64,000 bases of DNA. Source: JANOSH01 sp031415695. GTDB taxonomy: Bacteria; Actinomycetota; Acidimicrobiia; Acidimicrobiales; Ilumatobacteraceae. The notes under the pieces were generated by a model that saw nothing but the letters and a program-made list of their open reading frames with translations, did not search any database and was not told the origin of the DNA. A program made the translations under genes and the position numbers. Below, in pieces: positions 27,173 to 36,693 of the stretch. Numbering within the stretch: position 1 is the first letter of the stretch; every line of letters starts with the position of its first letter. The stretch spans positions 186,001 to 250,000 of the forward strand of contig JANOSH010000047.1 in NCBI GenBank assembly GCA_031415695.1, read 5' to 3'.

Positions 27173-27887
27173 ACTGTGGGAAGACCACGCCGCATGGTGG
27201 ATCGATGGATTCACCGAGGGTGCCGATGCCGAGTACGAGGAACAGATACTTCCACTAGCCAAGGCTGCTCTCGCGGGTGCGCTCGACGTACTCGATGTGG
27301 GATGTGGCGATGGACAGGTATCGCGCCTCGCTGTCGCCAATGGCGCCACGAGAGTAATTGGCATCGACCCAACCTGGAATCAACTCACCGTTGCGCGCGA
27401 TAGAGCTGGCGGGGCCTCGTATGCGCGAAGTGGCGCCGCCGCCTTGCCGTTCGCTGGCGAACGATTCGACGCTGTCGTTGCCTGTTTGGTGTTCGAACAC
27501 ATCACGGAGGTGGACTCTGCTATTGCCGAGGTCGCCCGGGTTCTACGACCTGGCGGACGGTTTTTGTTTTTTCTTAACCACCCATTGCTTCAGACACCAA
27601 ACTCGGGATGGATCGACGACCAGATGCTCGATCCCCCCGAGCAGTACTGGCGAATCGGGCCGTACCTTATTGAGGACGAAACTATTGAACAGGTCGAAAA
27701 GGGAGTGTTCATTCCCTTTATTCATCGCCCTCTCAGTCGGTACGTCAACGCTCTTGCCGACAACGGTCTGACCATTACCCGGATGCACGAACCAGCGCCG
27801 CCACCCGGCTTTATCGCGCGGGCCCACGAGTACGAACAAGCCGCCACCATCCCGCGACTGCTGTTCCTCGAAACAACTAAGGCGTAG
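27165..27887 (+). CDS. SAM-dependent methyltransferase (class I)
   Basis: A 240-residue Methyltransf_11-type enzyme. Motif I is VLDVGCGDGQVSRLA near residue 45, motif II/III is FDAVVACLVFEHI, and VARVLRPGGRFLFFLNHPL follows. ATG 27165 overlaps the uvrC end by 8 bp, so translation is probably coupled. The substrate is unknown. It sits between uvrC and rapZ, which are often direct neighbours in actinobacteria, so it looks like an insertion into a conserved block. Confidence 0.88.
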   Translation: MTELWEDHAAWWIDGFTEGADAEYEEQILPLAKAALAGALDVLDVGCGDGQVSRLAVANGATRVIGIDPTWNQLTVARDRAGGASYARSGAAALPFAGERFDAVVACLVFEHITEVDSAIAEVARVLRPGGRFLFFLNHPLLQTPNSGWIDDQMLDPPEQYWRIGPYLIEDETIEQVEKGVFIPFIHRPLSRYVNALADNGLTITRMHEPAPPPGFIARAHEYEQAATIPRLLFLETTKA

Positions 27888-27939
27888 GTGGTTGTCGCGC
27901 CCAACACGGCGCGACACGACGCAATACAGTTGTTTGACG

Positions 27940-28800
27940 ATGGACATACTGATGATTACCGGGATGTCTGGGGCGGGACGGTCCCAGGCAGCTGACGGGT
28001 TGGAAGACCAGGGCTGGTTCGTGGTCGACAACCTCCCAACTGCACTTATCGACAAGGTTGCCGAGTTGGCGGTTCAACCCGGTGCACAGCAGCAACGTTT
28101 GGCTCTCGTTGTCGGGCGAGCCGACGATGACCTGCACGATGCAATCAGGCGCCTACGTACGAGCGGCCATCGCGTACGAATTCTTTTTCTGGACGCCAGC
28201 GATGCCGAACTCGTCAAGCGCTACGGAGAAACTAGGCGACGTCACCCGATGGCGAGTAGCTCGGTCACTGTGCAAGAGGCCGTCGTCCTGGAACGAACTC
28301 GGCTCGAGTCGATTCGCGCGGCTGCAGACCTAGTGGTCGACACCACGGGTCAATCAATCTACGCATTGAAGGCGAAATTGGCCTCACAGTTCGCCGGCGA
28401 GAACGACCAGTCCGCCGACATGCAGGTGACCATTGTGTCGTTCGGCTTCAAGCACGGCATTCCGTTGGATGTCGATATGATCTTCGACGTTCGATTCCTT
28501 CGCAATCCGTTCTGGGTCGACGAACTACGAGCGCAAAGCGGTCTCGACGACGAGGTTCGAAAGTACGTGCTCGACAGCGAGATGGCCCAAGCATTCCTTG
28601 CGTCGGTGACGGGCCTGCTTGGCCTGACGCTGCCAGCGCACGAGCAAGAAGGCAGAAGTTATGTCACTGTTGGTATCGGGTGTACCGGCGGCAGGCATCG
28701 ATCCGTTGCCGTGTCCGAGGAGCTAGCGGCCCGGCTCAGAGCGGTTGGTCGAGCGCCACGAGTCCGCCATCGTGACCTTGAGGCGTCGGGGCCAGCCTAA
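27940..28800 (+). CDS. rapZ: RNase adapter / nucleotide-binding protein RapZ
   Basis: A 286-residue P-loop protein. The Walker A-like segment is ITGMSGAGRSQAADGLEDQG (Arg replaces the usual Lys, as often in actinobacterial members), with Walker B-type FLDASDAELVKRY. The C-terminal domain has VSFGFKHGIPLDVDMIFDVRFL and GCTGGRHRSVAVSEELA. In E. coli RapZ controls glucosamine-6-phosphate synthase through sRNA; in actinobacteria the role is less clear. The usual neighbours yvcK and whiA are absent between this gene and gap. Confidence 0.95.
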   Translation: MDILMITGMSGAGRSQAADGLEDQGWFVVDNLPTALIDKVAELAVQPGAQQQRLALVVGRADDDLHDAIRRLRTSGHRVRILFLDASDAELVKRYGETRRRHPMASSSVTVQEAVVLERTRLESIRAAADLVVDTTGQSIYALKAKLASQFAGENDQSADMQVTIVSFGFKHGIPLDVDMIFDVRFLRNPFWVDELRAQSGLDDEVRKYVLDSEMAQAFLASVTGLLGLTLPAHEQEGRSYVTVGIGCTGGRHRSVAVSEELAARLRAVGRAPRVRHRDLEASGPA

Positions 28801-28881
28801 CCCTGGGCCGACCGCCCCTTGAAGCCTACGGGAGGTAACCAACTAACCTGTCGTGGTCGGCTTGTAGAAAGGGTCTCTGAA

Positions 28882-29892
28882 ATGTCGGTTCGCGTGGGTA
28901 TCAATGGTTTCGGACGTATTGGTCGCAACTTTCTTCGGGCGGCGATGAAACGAAACGCAGGCATCAATTTCGTTGCGCTCAACGACCTTGGCTCGCTTGA
29001 TCAGATGGCTCACCTGCTGACCTACGACTCGGTCATGGGCCGCCTGCCGTACAAGGTCGCGGTCGATGGCCAGTCGCTCAAGGTCGGTGCCGACAAGATC
29101 GAGGTTTTGCAACAACGTGACCCGAAGAACCTGCCGTGGGGTGACCTTGGCGTCGACGTCGTTATCGAATCGACCGGGTTCTTCACCACGCGTGACACAG
29201 CGGCCTCTCATCTCGAAGGTGGGGCACCACGCGTGATTGTCTCGGCCCCATGCGACGGCGCCGATGGTACCTTCGTGTACGGCGTCAACCATCAAGCCTT
29301 CGATCCGGCCAAGCACACGGTTGTGTCGAACGCATCGTGCACGACCAACTGTTTCGTTCCGATGGTGAAGGTGTTGGACGATGCATTCGGGCTCGAGCAG
29401 GGTCTTATGACCACCATTCACGCGTATACCGGCGATCAGCAACTCGTCGACGGTCCGCATAAAGATCTGCGACGGGCGCGTGGTGCGGCAATCAACATCA
29501 CGCCCACATCTACAGGGGCCGCTCGGGCGACGGGCCTCGTACTCGACGCCATGAAGGGCAAGCTCGACGGCACCTCGCTTCGAGTACCCGTCCCCACCGG
29601 ATCCATCACCGACTTCGTCGGCATCTTGAAGACGGCTGCTTCCGTTGCCGACATCAACGCCGCATACAAGGCGGCGGCCGAGGGTTCCCTTAGCGGCATC
29701 CTCGAGTACACCGACGACCCCATCGTGTCGTCCGACATCGTCGGCAACCCTCACAGCTGCATTCTCGATTCGGGCCTTACGATGAGCCAGGGCAACCTCG
29801 TAAAGGTTCTCGGCTGGTACGACAACGAATGGGGCTACTCCAACCGGCTGGTCGATCTTGCACTTCTCGTTGGCGCGGCTAACAAGAAGTGA
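28882..29892 (+). CDS. gap: Glyceraldehyde-3-phosphate dehydrogenase, type I
   Basis: A 336-residue glycolytic dehydrogenase converting G3P + NAD + Pi to 1,3-bisphosphoglycerate. The NAD-binding site is VGINGFGRIGRNFLRA; the catalytic Cys153 lies in VVSNASCTTNC; WYDNEWGYSNRLVDL is at the C-terminus. ATG 28882 is chosen over the in-frame extension. First gene of gap-pgk-tpiA, with a GTGA overlap to pgk. An 81-bp gap separates it from rapZ and probably holds the promoter. Confidence 0.98.
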   Translation: MSVRVGINGFGRIGRNFLRAAMKRNAGINFVALNDLGSLDQMAHLLTYDSVMGRLPYKVAVDGQSLKVGADKIEVLQQRDPKNLPWGDLGVDVVIESTGFFTTRDTAASHLEGGAPRVIVSAPCDGADGTFVYGVNHQAFDPAKHTVVSNASCTTNCFVPMVKVLDDAFGLEQGLMTTIHAYTGDQQLVDGPHKDLRRARGAAINITPTSTGAARATGLVLDAMKGKLDGTSLRVPVPTGSITDFVGILKTAASVADINAAYKAAAEGSLSGILEYTDDPIVSSDIVGNPHSCILDSGLTMSQGNLVKVLGWYDNEWGYSNRLVDLALLVGAANKK

Positions 29893-31007
29893 GCAGTCCA
29901 CCCGGCGAGCGGCTTGCGGTCTTGGAGGATCTCCTTCCACTGGCCGGCAAGCGAGTTCTGGTCCGAACCGACTTCAACGTCCCGATGGACGGCGCAGATA
30001 TTACTGACGACTTTCGAATCCGTGCTGCGCTACCGACCATCACGTGGCTGCAGCAACATGGCGCAACGGTGGTGTGCGCCAGCCATCTCGGTCGGCCCAA
30101 AGGTACGCCAGATCCCAAGTTCTCGATGGAGCCTGTCCGCAAACGACTCAACGAGTTAGCACCCGGGGTTGAGCTGCTCGAAAACCTGCGCTTCAACACG
30201 GGCGAAGAAGGCAATGACCCGGCGTTTGTCGCCGAACTCGTGCAAGGCATCGATGCATATGTCAACGATGCCTTCGGCGCGGCTCACCGGGCACACGCCT
30301 CAATCGTCGGGCCGCCGCAGTCGCTCCCATCGGCGATGGGACGCCTGCTTCAACGTGAGGTCGACGTTCTTGGAGCCATGCGCTCGCAGCCCAAGCGCCC
30401 ATTTGTCGCTGTGCTCGGCGGTGCCAAAATTTCCGACAAGCTCGGCGTGGTCGAGGCGCTGTTGGGAATTGTCGACGCCCTCGTTATTGGCGGCGGCATG
30501 TGTTTTACTTTTATGGCTGCACAGGGAAAGCCCATCGGAAATTCGCTGTGCGAGCCCGACATGATCGACACCTGCAAACGTCTTCTTGCCTCCGGAAAGA
30601 CCATCCACCTTCCCGAAGACATCGTTGGAACCGACGCCAACGGTGTCGTACAAACCTGGGGTACACGGCTACCCGACGGAGCTCGGGGTCTCGACATTGG
30701 GCCCGGCACCGCGGCTGCGTTCGCCGATGTCATTATGGAAGCCCGGACCGTGTTCTGGAACGGGCCTATGGGCATGTTCGAAGACGAGCGCTTCGCCATG
30801 GGCACTCGGGCCATTGCACAGGCCATGGCCGACACGAAGGCGTTCACGGTCGTTGGCGGAGGCGACAGCGCAGCAGCGCTTGCACAGTTCCGTTTGGACG
30901 ACGAGGTCGACCACGTGTCCACCGGCGGGGGAGCCTCGCTTGAGCTTCTAGAACTCGGCGATCTACCCGGCCTTGCGGCCTTACGGAGTGCACCAAATGT
31001 CCAGTAG
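29889..31007 (+). CDS. pgk: Phosphoglycerate kinase
   Basis: A 372-residue enzyme making ATP from 1,3-bisphosphoglycerate. RVLVRTDFNVPMDG holds the substrate-binding Arg/Asp/Asn, ASHLGRPKG and ENLRFNTGEEGNDP follow, and the nucleotide site is VVGGGDSAAALAQF plus STGGGASLELLE. It is about 20-25 residues shorter than most bacterial Pgk but has every motif I looked for. It begins at GTG 29889 inside the gap stop codon (GTGA) and overlaps tpiA by 11 bp. Confidence 0.97.
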   Translation: MSSPPGERLAVLEDLLPLAGKRVLVRTDFNVPMDGADITDDFRIRAALPTITWLQQHGATVVCASHLGRPKGTPDPKFSMEPVRKRLNELAPGVELLENLRFNTGEEGNDPAFVAELVQGIDAYVNDAFGAAHRAHASIVGPPQSLPSAMGRLLQREVDVLGAMRSQPKRPFVAVLGGAKISDKLGVVEALLGIVDALVIGGGMCFTFMAAQGKPIGNSLCEPDMIDTCKRLLASGKTIHLPEDIVGTDANGVVQTWGTRLPDGARGLDIGPGTAAAFADVIMEARTVFWNGPMGMFEDERFAMGTRAIAQAMADTKAFTVVGGGDSAAALAQFRLDDEVDHVSTGGGASLELLELGDLPGLAALRSAPNVQ

Positions 31008-31773
31008 TCGCCGCCCACTTATCAGCGGAAACTGGAAGATGCATCACAATCATTTCGATGCCATTCAGTTCGTTCAGAAGTTCAGCTACCTCGTCTCGAA
31101 AGACGACTTCCAGGCCGTCGACGTCAGCATTCACCCACCGTTTACTGACCTACGATCTGTGCAAACGCTCATCGACGCCGACGACCTGACAATCGGCCTC
31201 GGTGCGCAGCACTGCCACTGGGATGACAAGGGCGCCTTCACGGGCGAGATCTCACCTGCATTCCTGGCGAAGCTCAACGTCAAGTACGTCATTGTCGGAC
31301 ATAGCGAGCGTCGCGAAATCTTTGGCGAAACCGACGAGATGGTGGCCAAAAAGGTTGCAGCAGTGCAGGCGTTTGGTATGACGCCGATTGTTTGCGTGGG
31401 TGAAACGCTCGACGAGCGCGAGGCGAACCAGACCGAGTCGAAGGTTCTTGGCCAACTGCAAACGGCCCTCGCGGGACGCGGTTCGGCACAGATCGCGGCG
31501 CTCGTCATTGCGTACGAGCCCATCTGGGCTATCGGCACTGGGCGTACCGCCACCGCCGACGACGCCCAGGCGGTGTGCGCGGCTCTGCGGTCCGAGGTGG
31601 GCCGTATCGCCGGCCCCGACGTAGCATCTGCCGTTCGAATTCAGTATGGCGGCTCCGTAAAGTCGGCGAACATAACCGAGCTCATGGCCCAGCCCGACAT
31701 CGACGGTGCACTCGTGGGTGGCTCAAGTCTCGACCCTGAGGAGTTCGCGAAGGTCGTGCAGTACCACCGTTAG
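30997..31773 (+). CDS. tpiA: Triosephosphate isomerase
   Basis: A 258-residue TIM barrel interconverting DHAP and G3P. Catalytic residues are Lys14 in SGNWKMHHNH, His in YVIVGHSERREIFGE and Glu in VIAYEPIWAIGTG; the phosphate loop is IQYGGSVKSAN and GALVGGSSL. ATG 30997 lies within pgk, with an 11-bp overlap, typical of coupled glycolytic genes. The following peptide-transport genes are ~50 bp downstream and may be a separate unit. Confidence 0.98.
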   Translation: MSSSRRPLISGNWKMHHNHFDAIQFVQKFSYLVSKDDFQAVDVSIHPPFTDLRSVQTLIDADDLTIGLGAQHCHWDDKGAFTGEISPAFLAKLNVKYVIVGHSERREIFGETDEMVAKKVAAVQAFGMTPIVCVGETLDEREANQTESKVLGQLQTALAGRGSAQIAALVIAYEPIWAIGTGRTATADDAQAVCAALRSEVGRIAGPDVASAVRIQYGGSVKSANITELMAQPDIDGALVGGSSLDPEEFAKVVQYHR

Positions 31774-31824
31774 TGTGTCTCGATCGTCGCGAAGGACGGC
31801 GACCGCATAGCCTGTTTTATCCCC

Positions 31825-33792
31825 ATGTCCAGCAAGAAGATTCGCCGTTCAACTGTTTCCGATCGCCTGTCCCGACAGGATCGCATTCTCACCGTTGTCG
31901 GTGTGCTTTGCGCCGTTGGTGCCGTTGGCGCGTTAGTTGTCCCGCTTGTCACGCCATCACTGACGCAATCGACCAAAGCGCGTGTCGCCGGCGTGACCGT
32001 GCAGGGCTATGTCACCTCCACAATGCAGGCCGCCTCAGTGGCCGATCTGGTTGCCGCGGCACCCGTTCGGTCAACTGATCCTGACGGTGAACCATTCGTC
32101 CAGGCGGTGGTTCCAACATCGACGAATGCGACCGGACCCGTCGTTACGCGACCAATTGTCACCGTTGCGCCGTTCCCGTCCCTGCCCATCGCTCCACTCG
32201 TCGTTCCGGCGAACCGCGCCGCCGATTTGCCGGTGGTCGTCGGGTTTCCCGAGCCGGTCACAAGCTTGAATCCGCACCTTGCTGCAGGTACGAGTGCGGC
32301 CAACGCCGCCGCAGCGACATTGGTCCTTCCACGACCATTCCGGGTAGGCGCCCGTGGTGAGCCGGTGCTCGACCAGGACCTCATGGCATCGGTAACAGTG
32401 CTGTCGGCGGCGCCGCTAGTGGTTCGATATGTCGTACGGCCCGATGCTGTGTGGAGTGATGCTGCTCCTATCGGGTGTCATGACTTCCGGCTGGCGTGGC
32501 TCGCCGGTAGCGGGCGCAGTCCTCAATTCGCGGGACGTGTCTCGACCGGTTTTCAGCGCATAGCCGCCCTTGGCTGCAGCGATGACCAACGCACGATCAC
32601 AGCAACATTCAGTGAGCCCGACGCCGATTGGCCGTGGCTATTCGACGGGCTGCTCCCTGCGCACCAGTTGATGAAAGCAGCCAACATCGCCGATCTGTCG
32701 GTGCCCCTCACCCCGGTTCAAGCAAAGGCGCTGGCCGAACGCTGGAATGCTGACTTTGATCTGTCTGTCTCGAAGTCAGTTGCTCAGGTCTCGGGCGGGC
32801 CGTACCTGGTGTCGGCTGTCGATTCGTCGGGAGTCACGTTTGCACCCAATCCGGCGTTCTGGGCCTCGTCGCGAGCGAGTCGATCGGTGAAGGTAGTGCC
32901 GGTTGGTGATGCTGGCGTCATCGATCAGGTCCGATCGGGCGCTATCCAGGTCGCTGGTCTTGCACCCGACACAGCGTCGATCACGGCAATTCAGGCGGGG
33001 TCAGGTGCGGGCATCGTCACCAGCACGGGTCTCGTTACCGAGGAATTGGTCTTCAACTTCCGCAACCCGTTGTTGCAGCAACGTGGCCTTCGCGAGGCGA
33101 TCGCTGCGTGCATAGAGCGCGTCGGTTTGGTCACGTCGCGGGTCGCTCCAATTGTCCCTGGTGCTGAAGCTGCTGGAAACAGGACCATGCGCAGCTACGA
33201 GCCGGGTTATGTCGACACCGCTCTCGGTCGACTCGGCGGCATAGAGGTTGCCCGCCAGCATTTGACCAAGATCGGATACGCCGTCGGCCCCGATGGCGTG
33301 GCAGTCAAGAATGGCAAGCCGCTCAAGTTGCGAGTGATGTTCCCTACAGGCGGGGGCCTTCGGGCGGCAGTTGTTGATGGTATTGCACAGCAATGCGCAC
33401 CTGCTGGAGTTGCGCTCATCGTTGATCAGAAGTCGCCCGACGATGTGGCCAAATCGGTGGCTGCTGGCGATTTCGATCTCATGCTCAGCAGTTCGTCGAG
33501 TCGACTATCCATCGACGAACGAGTCGGGCGTTACCGAACCAACGCCCCAAGCAACCTGGGTAGGTATGCCGGCACCCGTATCAACAGCTTAATTCAACAA
33601 CTCGGCGCCGAACTCGACGAAACCCGTCGACTTGCGCTCTTGAACGACATTGACGTTCAGCTCTGGGCCGATGTCGCCACGGTGCCGTTGTACTCGGCAC
33701 CCACCCTTGTCGTGAACGCCACGAGCGTCTTGGGCGTGGCTGGCGTCCCGGGAGCAGCCGGGGCGCTCGGAACCGCCCGGAACTGGCGATAA
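31825..33792 (+). CDS. ABC transporter substrate-binding protein, family 5, membrane-anchored
   Basis: A 655-residue SBP_bac_5 protein. After a basic N-terminus there is one membrane helix (ILTVVGVLCAVGAVGALVVPLV, about 21-42) without a lipobox Cys, so it is anchored by that helix or cleaved as a signal. A Thr/Pro/Val-rich linker follows, then the binding fold (VVGFPEPVTSLNPHLAAGTS, LREAIAACIERVGLV). Such proteins bind peptides or other solutes for Dpp/Opp-type importers. A second, lipoprotein SBP and the importer follow, so this may be an alternative receptor. Confidence 0.82.
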   Translation: MSSKKIRRSTVSDRLSRQDRILTVVGVLCAVGAVGALVVPLVTPSLTQSTKARVAGVTVQGYVTSTMQAASVADLVAAAPVRSTDPDGEPFVQAVVPTSTNATGPVVTRPIVTVAPFPSLPIAPLVVPANRAADLPVVVGFPEPVTSLNPHLAAGTSAANAAAATLVLPRPFRVGARGEPVLDQDLMASVTVLSAAPLVVRYVVRPDAVWSDAAPIGCHDFRLAWLAGSGRSPQFAGRVSTGFQRIAALGCSDDQRTITATFSEPDADWPWLFDGLLPAHQLMKAANIADLSVPLTPVQAKALAERWNADFDLSVSKSVAQVSGGPYLVSAVDSSGVTFAPNPAFWASSRASRSVKVVPVGDAGVIDQVRSGAIQVAGLAPDTASITAIQAGSGAGIVTSTGLVTEELVFNFRNPLLQQRGLREAIAACIERVGLVTSRVAPIVPGAEAAGNRTMRSYEPGYVDTALGRLGGIEVARQHLTKIGYAVGPDGVAVKNGKPLKLRVMFPTGGGLRAAVVDGIAQQCAPAGVALIVDQKSPDDVAKSVAAGDFDLMLSSSSSRLSIDERVGRYRTNAPSNLGRYAGTRINSLIQQLGAELDETRRLALLNDIDVQLWADVATVPLYSAPTLVVNATSVLGVAGVPGAAGALGTARNWR

Positions 33793-33897
33793 CGTGGAAG
33801 TTGACATCGCGCGTACCAGTCGGTTACCGAGTGGTAGCGTTTGTGCAGCGCACCTAGTGCGTACGACCCCAATACCTCACCCTAGGAGGCCATTTTG

Positions 33898-35625
33898 TTG
33901 ACATCAAAGCGTAACCGAACAGCAGCCATACTGCTCGGAGCATCACTGTTTGCCGCTGCGTGCGGCAGCGACGGCGATACATCGTCAGCCACCACCGCCA
34001 AGCCTGGCCAGACGACCGTAGCTGGCACTGCGGCTACAACGGCCGCAGCCACAACCGCCGCACCTGCACCCGCAGGCGGCACACTCACCATCGGCGCCGA
34101 GCAGGAACCCGACTGCGCCGACTGGATTGGTAGCTGCGGCGGTTCGTCGTGGGGCTACTGGATGATGAACGTTGCCACCATGCCACGAGCCTTCACCATC
34201 GTCAAGGAAGGCGAGAACTGGGTTCCCAAGGCATCCGAGGTGCTTGCTGGCGAACCCACAATTACCGGCTCACCGAAGCAAACCGTCACCTACAAGATCA
34301 ACCCGAAGGCCGTTTGGTCAACCGGCGATCCTATTACGTCGGCCGACTTCAAGTACACGTTCGAACAGATTGCTGGCCCTGCCGCCAAAGACATCTACGA
34401 CGCGTCTGGTTACGACAAGATTGAATCGGTCGATGCTTCAAAGCCCGATACTGCCGTGGTGACCTTCAAAGAGCCATACGCATCGTGGAAGCAGCTTTTC
34501 GGCGCTGGTTTTGGCATCTTGCCGAGCAAGATCCTGACCGGTAAGGACCGCAGCGCCGAGATGAAGGATGGCTACACCTGGTCCGCAGGGCCGTGGAAGA
34601 TCGAGAAGTGGGAAAAGGGAGTCGGCATCACGCTCGTACCTAACGCCGGCTACTTCGGTGCCAAGCCCAAGCTCGACAAGGTTGTCTTCAAGTTCCTAGC
34701 CGACACCTCCGCCGAGTTCCAGGCTTACAAGGCCGGCGAAGTGTCGCTCATCTACCCGCAGCCCCAGATTGCTGTGGTCGACGCCATCAAGGCTGGTGTC
34801 GATGGTAACAGTGCGTTCACCGGCAACACCGGCAACGTCGAGGCGTTATGGATCAACAACTCCAAGGCTCCGTTCGATGTCAAAGAAGTTCGCCAGGCTC
34901 TGGCCTACTCGATTGACCGCGACGCTGTCGTCAACCGCCTCTTTGGCCCACTCGGTGTGACAAAGGCTGTTCAGAGCTTCAACCCGCCGATTGTGTCCAA
35001 GTACGCCGGGACCGACTTTGCGATCTACAAGAAGGACCTGGCCAAGGTCGCCGAGCTGATGACCAAGGTCGGCTATGCCAAGGGAGCCGACGGTTACTGG
35101 GCCAAGGGCGGTGCCAAGGCCAGCTTCGCTATGCGAACCACGGCTGGTAACAAGCGCCGTGAACTGACCGAGGAAGTTCTTCAGGCTCAGCTTAAAGAGG
35201 CTGGATTCGAGATGACCATCGACAACGCAAAGGCCGGCGACTTGTTCGGCAAGATTGCTCCAGGTGGCGACTACCAGGTAGCGCTGTATGCGCAGGTAGC
35301 CACGTTCCCCGAGCCTGGATTGTCACCAATCACCGACTCCAAGAACATCCCGAGTGAGGCCAACAAGAACAGTGGTCAGAACTGGCAGCGCATCAATATT
35401 CCCGAGCTCGATCCGTTGGTTCGTCTTGTCGATGTTGAGTTCGACGATGCCAAGCGCATCGCAGCCTCAAAGGCAGCCGACAAGATCATTGCCGACAATG
35501 TTGCCTCGCTCCCGTTGGATCCGTTGCCCAACATCTTGCTCTGGAGCAAGAAGATCAGCGGCCCCAGCGACAACCCGGTTCTTGGACCATTCTGGAACCT
35601 GAACACCTGGACGCTCGCAAAGTAA
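33898..35625 (+). CDS. Peptide-type ABC transporter substrate-binding lipoprotein
   Basis: About 575 residues, SBP_bac_5 family. The signal peptide ends in a lipobox (LFAAACGSDGD, Cys near residue 23), so it is a membrane-anchored lipoprotein. An Ala/Thr-rich linker follows, then the binding domain (WSTGDPITSADFKYTFEQIAG, VKEVRQALAYSIDRDAVVN). TTG 33898 sits 8 nt after aggagg at 33884-33889; TTG 33895 is the alternative. A perfect -35 hexamer TTGACA lies at 33801-33806, but no good -10 follows it. Feeds the DppBCDF-like importer; substrate unknown. Confidence 0.9.
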   Translation: MTSKRNRTAAILLGASLFAAACGSDGDTSSATTAKPGQTTVAGTAATTAAATTAAPAPAGGTLTIGAEQEPDCADWIGSCGGSSWGYWMMNVATMPRAFTIVKEGENWVPKASEVLAGEPTITGSPKQTVTYKINPKAVWSTGDPITSADFKYTFEQIAGPAAKDIYDASGYDKIESVDASKPDTAVVTFKEPYASWKQLFGAGFGILPSKILTGKDRSAEMKDGYTWSAGPWKIEKWEKGVGITLVPNAGYFGAKPKLDKVVFKFLADTSAEFQAYKAGEVSLIYPQPQIAVVDAIKAGVDGNSAFTGNTGNVEALWINNSKAPFDVKEVRQALAYSIDRDAVVNRLFGPLGVTKAVQSFNPPIVSKYAGTDFAIYKKDLAKVAELMTKVGYAKGADGYWAKGGAKASFAMRTTAGNKRRELTEEVLQAQLKEAGFEMTIDNAKAGDLFGKIAPGGDYQVALYAQVATFPEPGLSPITDSKNIPSEANKNSGQNWQRINIPELDPLVRLVDVEFDDAKRIAASKAADKIIADNVASLPLDPLPNILLWSKKISGPSDNPVLGPFWNLNTWTLAK

Positions 35626-35652
35626 GCCGCGAGGTCTAGTACAGCTTTTTTG

Positions 35653-35688
35653 GATTCGGGTCCGGTCGTCATCGACCGGACCCGAATC
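35653..35688 (+). terminator. Strong intercistronic hairpin between binding protein and permease
   Basis: Perfect 16-bp inverted repeat (gattcgggtccggtcg / cgaccggacccgaatc) with a 4-nt loop, 27 bp after the SBP stop and 33 bp before the permease start. There is no T-run after it. In analogous operons such a hairpin partly terminates transcription or protects the upstream mRNA, so that binding protein is made in excess of permease. Confidence 0.7.
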
Positions 35689-35721
35689 GCGTCTACAGTC
35701 CTGGTCGGAGGTTGGGGGAAC

Positions 35722-36693
35722 GTGCTCACATTCATAGCTCGTCGGATTCTGTACTCGATTCCGGTTCTCTTGGTGTCGTCATTTCTGGTGTTCGTGGGCG
35801 TCACCAAGACCTTTGATCCGTTGCAAAAGTTCCGGATAGGTATCAAGGATCCCAACGCTCTCCAACGCGCTATCGACCGGCTCGGCCTCGATAAACCCGT
35901 GTACGAACAGTATTGGAAATGGCTCAAAGGCGTACTTCAAGGCGACTTCGGCGTCAGCTACCGTACGAGCGGCGAAGTGTGGCCCATGATCACCCGTTCG
36001 CTCGGTTTCACTGTGCAGATGATCTTTTGGGGGATTCTCGTCGCCCTGCTGTTCGCCATTGGAATCGGGATCTTTTCGGCGATCCGCCAATATTCGGCTG
36101 CCGATTATGCCCTCACCGGGCTCTCCTACATCGGTGTTGCCATGCCAGCATTCTGGTTCGGCCTCATCCTTATCCAGGTGTTCGGTGTGTGGCTCAAGCA
36201 ACGGCTCGGTTGGGAACGCTCGCCGTTGTTCTTTGTGGGTCTGCACAGCACCGATTCGAAGGGGCTCAACCTCGACTACGCACGTCACCTTGTGCTGCCG
36301 GTCCTCACCCTGTCGGTCCAGTTGATTGCCCAATGGAGCCGTTTCCTACGATCCTCGATGCTCGAAGTGATGTCAAGCGACTTCATCCGCACGGCTCGGG
36401 CCAAGGGTGTACCTCGCCGCCGAGTAGTTTTTCGACACGCGTTTCGCAATGCCCTCATCCCATTGACCACCGATGTCGCGACCCAATCCGGGCTGCTGTT
36501 CGGCGGCCTAGTCATTACCGAACAGATCTTTTCGATCCCCGGGATGGGCCGTCTCTTTCTCGACTCACTCGCCCAGGGCGACGTGTATGTCGTACTGGCC
36601 TACCTCATGGTTACCGGAGTCTTCGTCATCATTTTCAACTTGGTCGCCGATCTCGCTTACGGACTCCTCGACCCCAGAGTCAGGCTGTCATGA
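35722..36693 (+). CDS. Peptide-type ABC transporter permease (DppB-like)
   Basis: A 323-residue permease with six membrane segments. It has the DppB N-terminal TPR-like start (FIARRILYSIPVLLVSSFLVF), LGLDKPVYEQYWKWL, and the EAA loop FIRTARAKGVPRRRVVFRHAFRNALIP. GTG 35722 follows a purine-rich gggggaa and removes an unlikely N-terminal extension that would read through the hairpin. Its stop overlaps the start of the next permease (ATGA). Confidence 0.93.
   Translation: MLTFIARRILYSIPVLLVSSFLVFVGVTKTFDPLQKFRIGIKDPNALQRAIDRLGLDKPVYEQYWKWLKGVLQGDFGVSYRTSGEVWPMITRSLGFTVQMIFWGILVALLFAIGIGIFSAIRQYSAADYALTGLSYIGVAMPAFWFGLILIQVFGVWLKQRLGWERSPLFFVGLHSTDSKGLNLDYARHLVLPVLTLSVQLIAQWSRFLRSSMLEVMSSDFIRTARAKGVPRRRVVFRHAFRNALIPLTTDVATQSGLLFGGLVITEQIFSIPGMGRLFLDSLAQGDVYVVLAYLMVTGVFVIIFNLVADLAYGLLDPRVRLS

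Noticed and set aside
33801..33840. TTGACA at 33801 as promoter of the second binding protein
   Set aside because: The -35 is perfect, but no acceptable -10 hexamer lies 16-19 bp downstream, so I mention it only in the gene entry.
36039..36689. N-terminal extension of the DppC-like permease
   Set aside because: It is a shadow of the DppB-like gene; the ATGA overlap at 36690 gives a normal-length permease.
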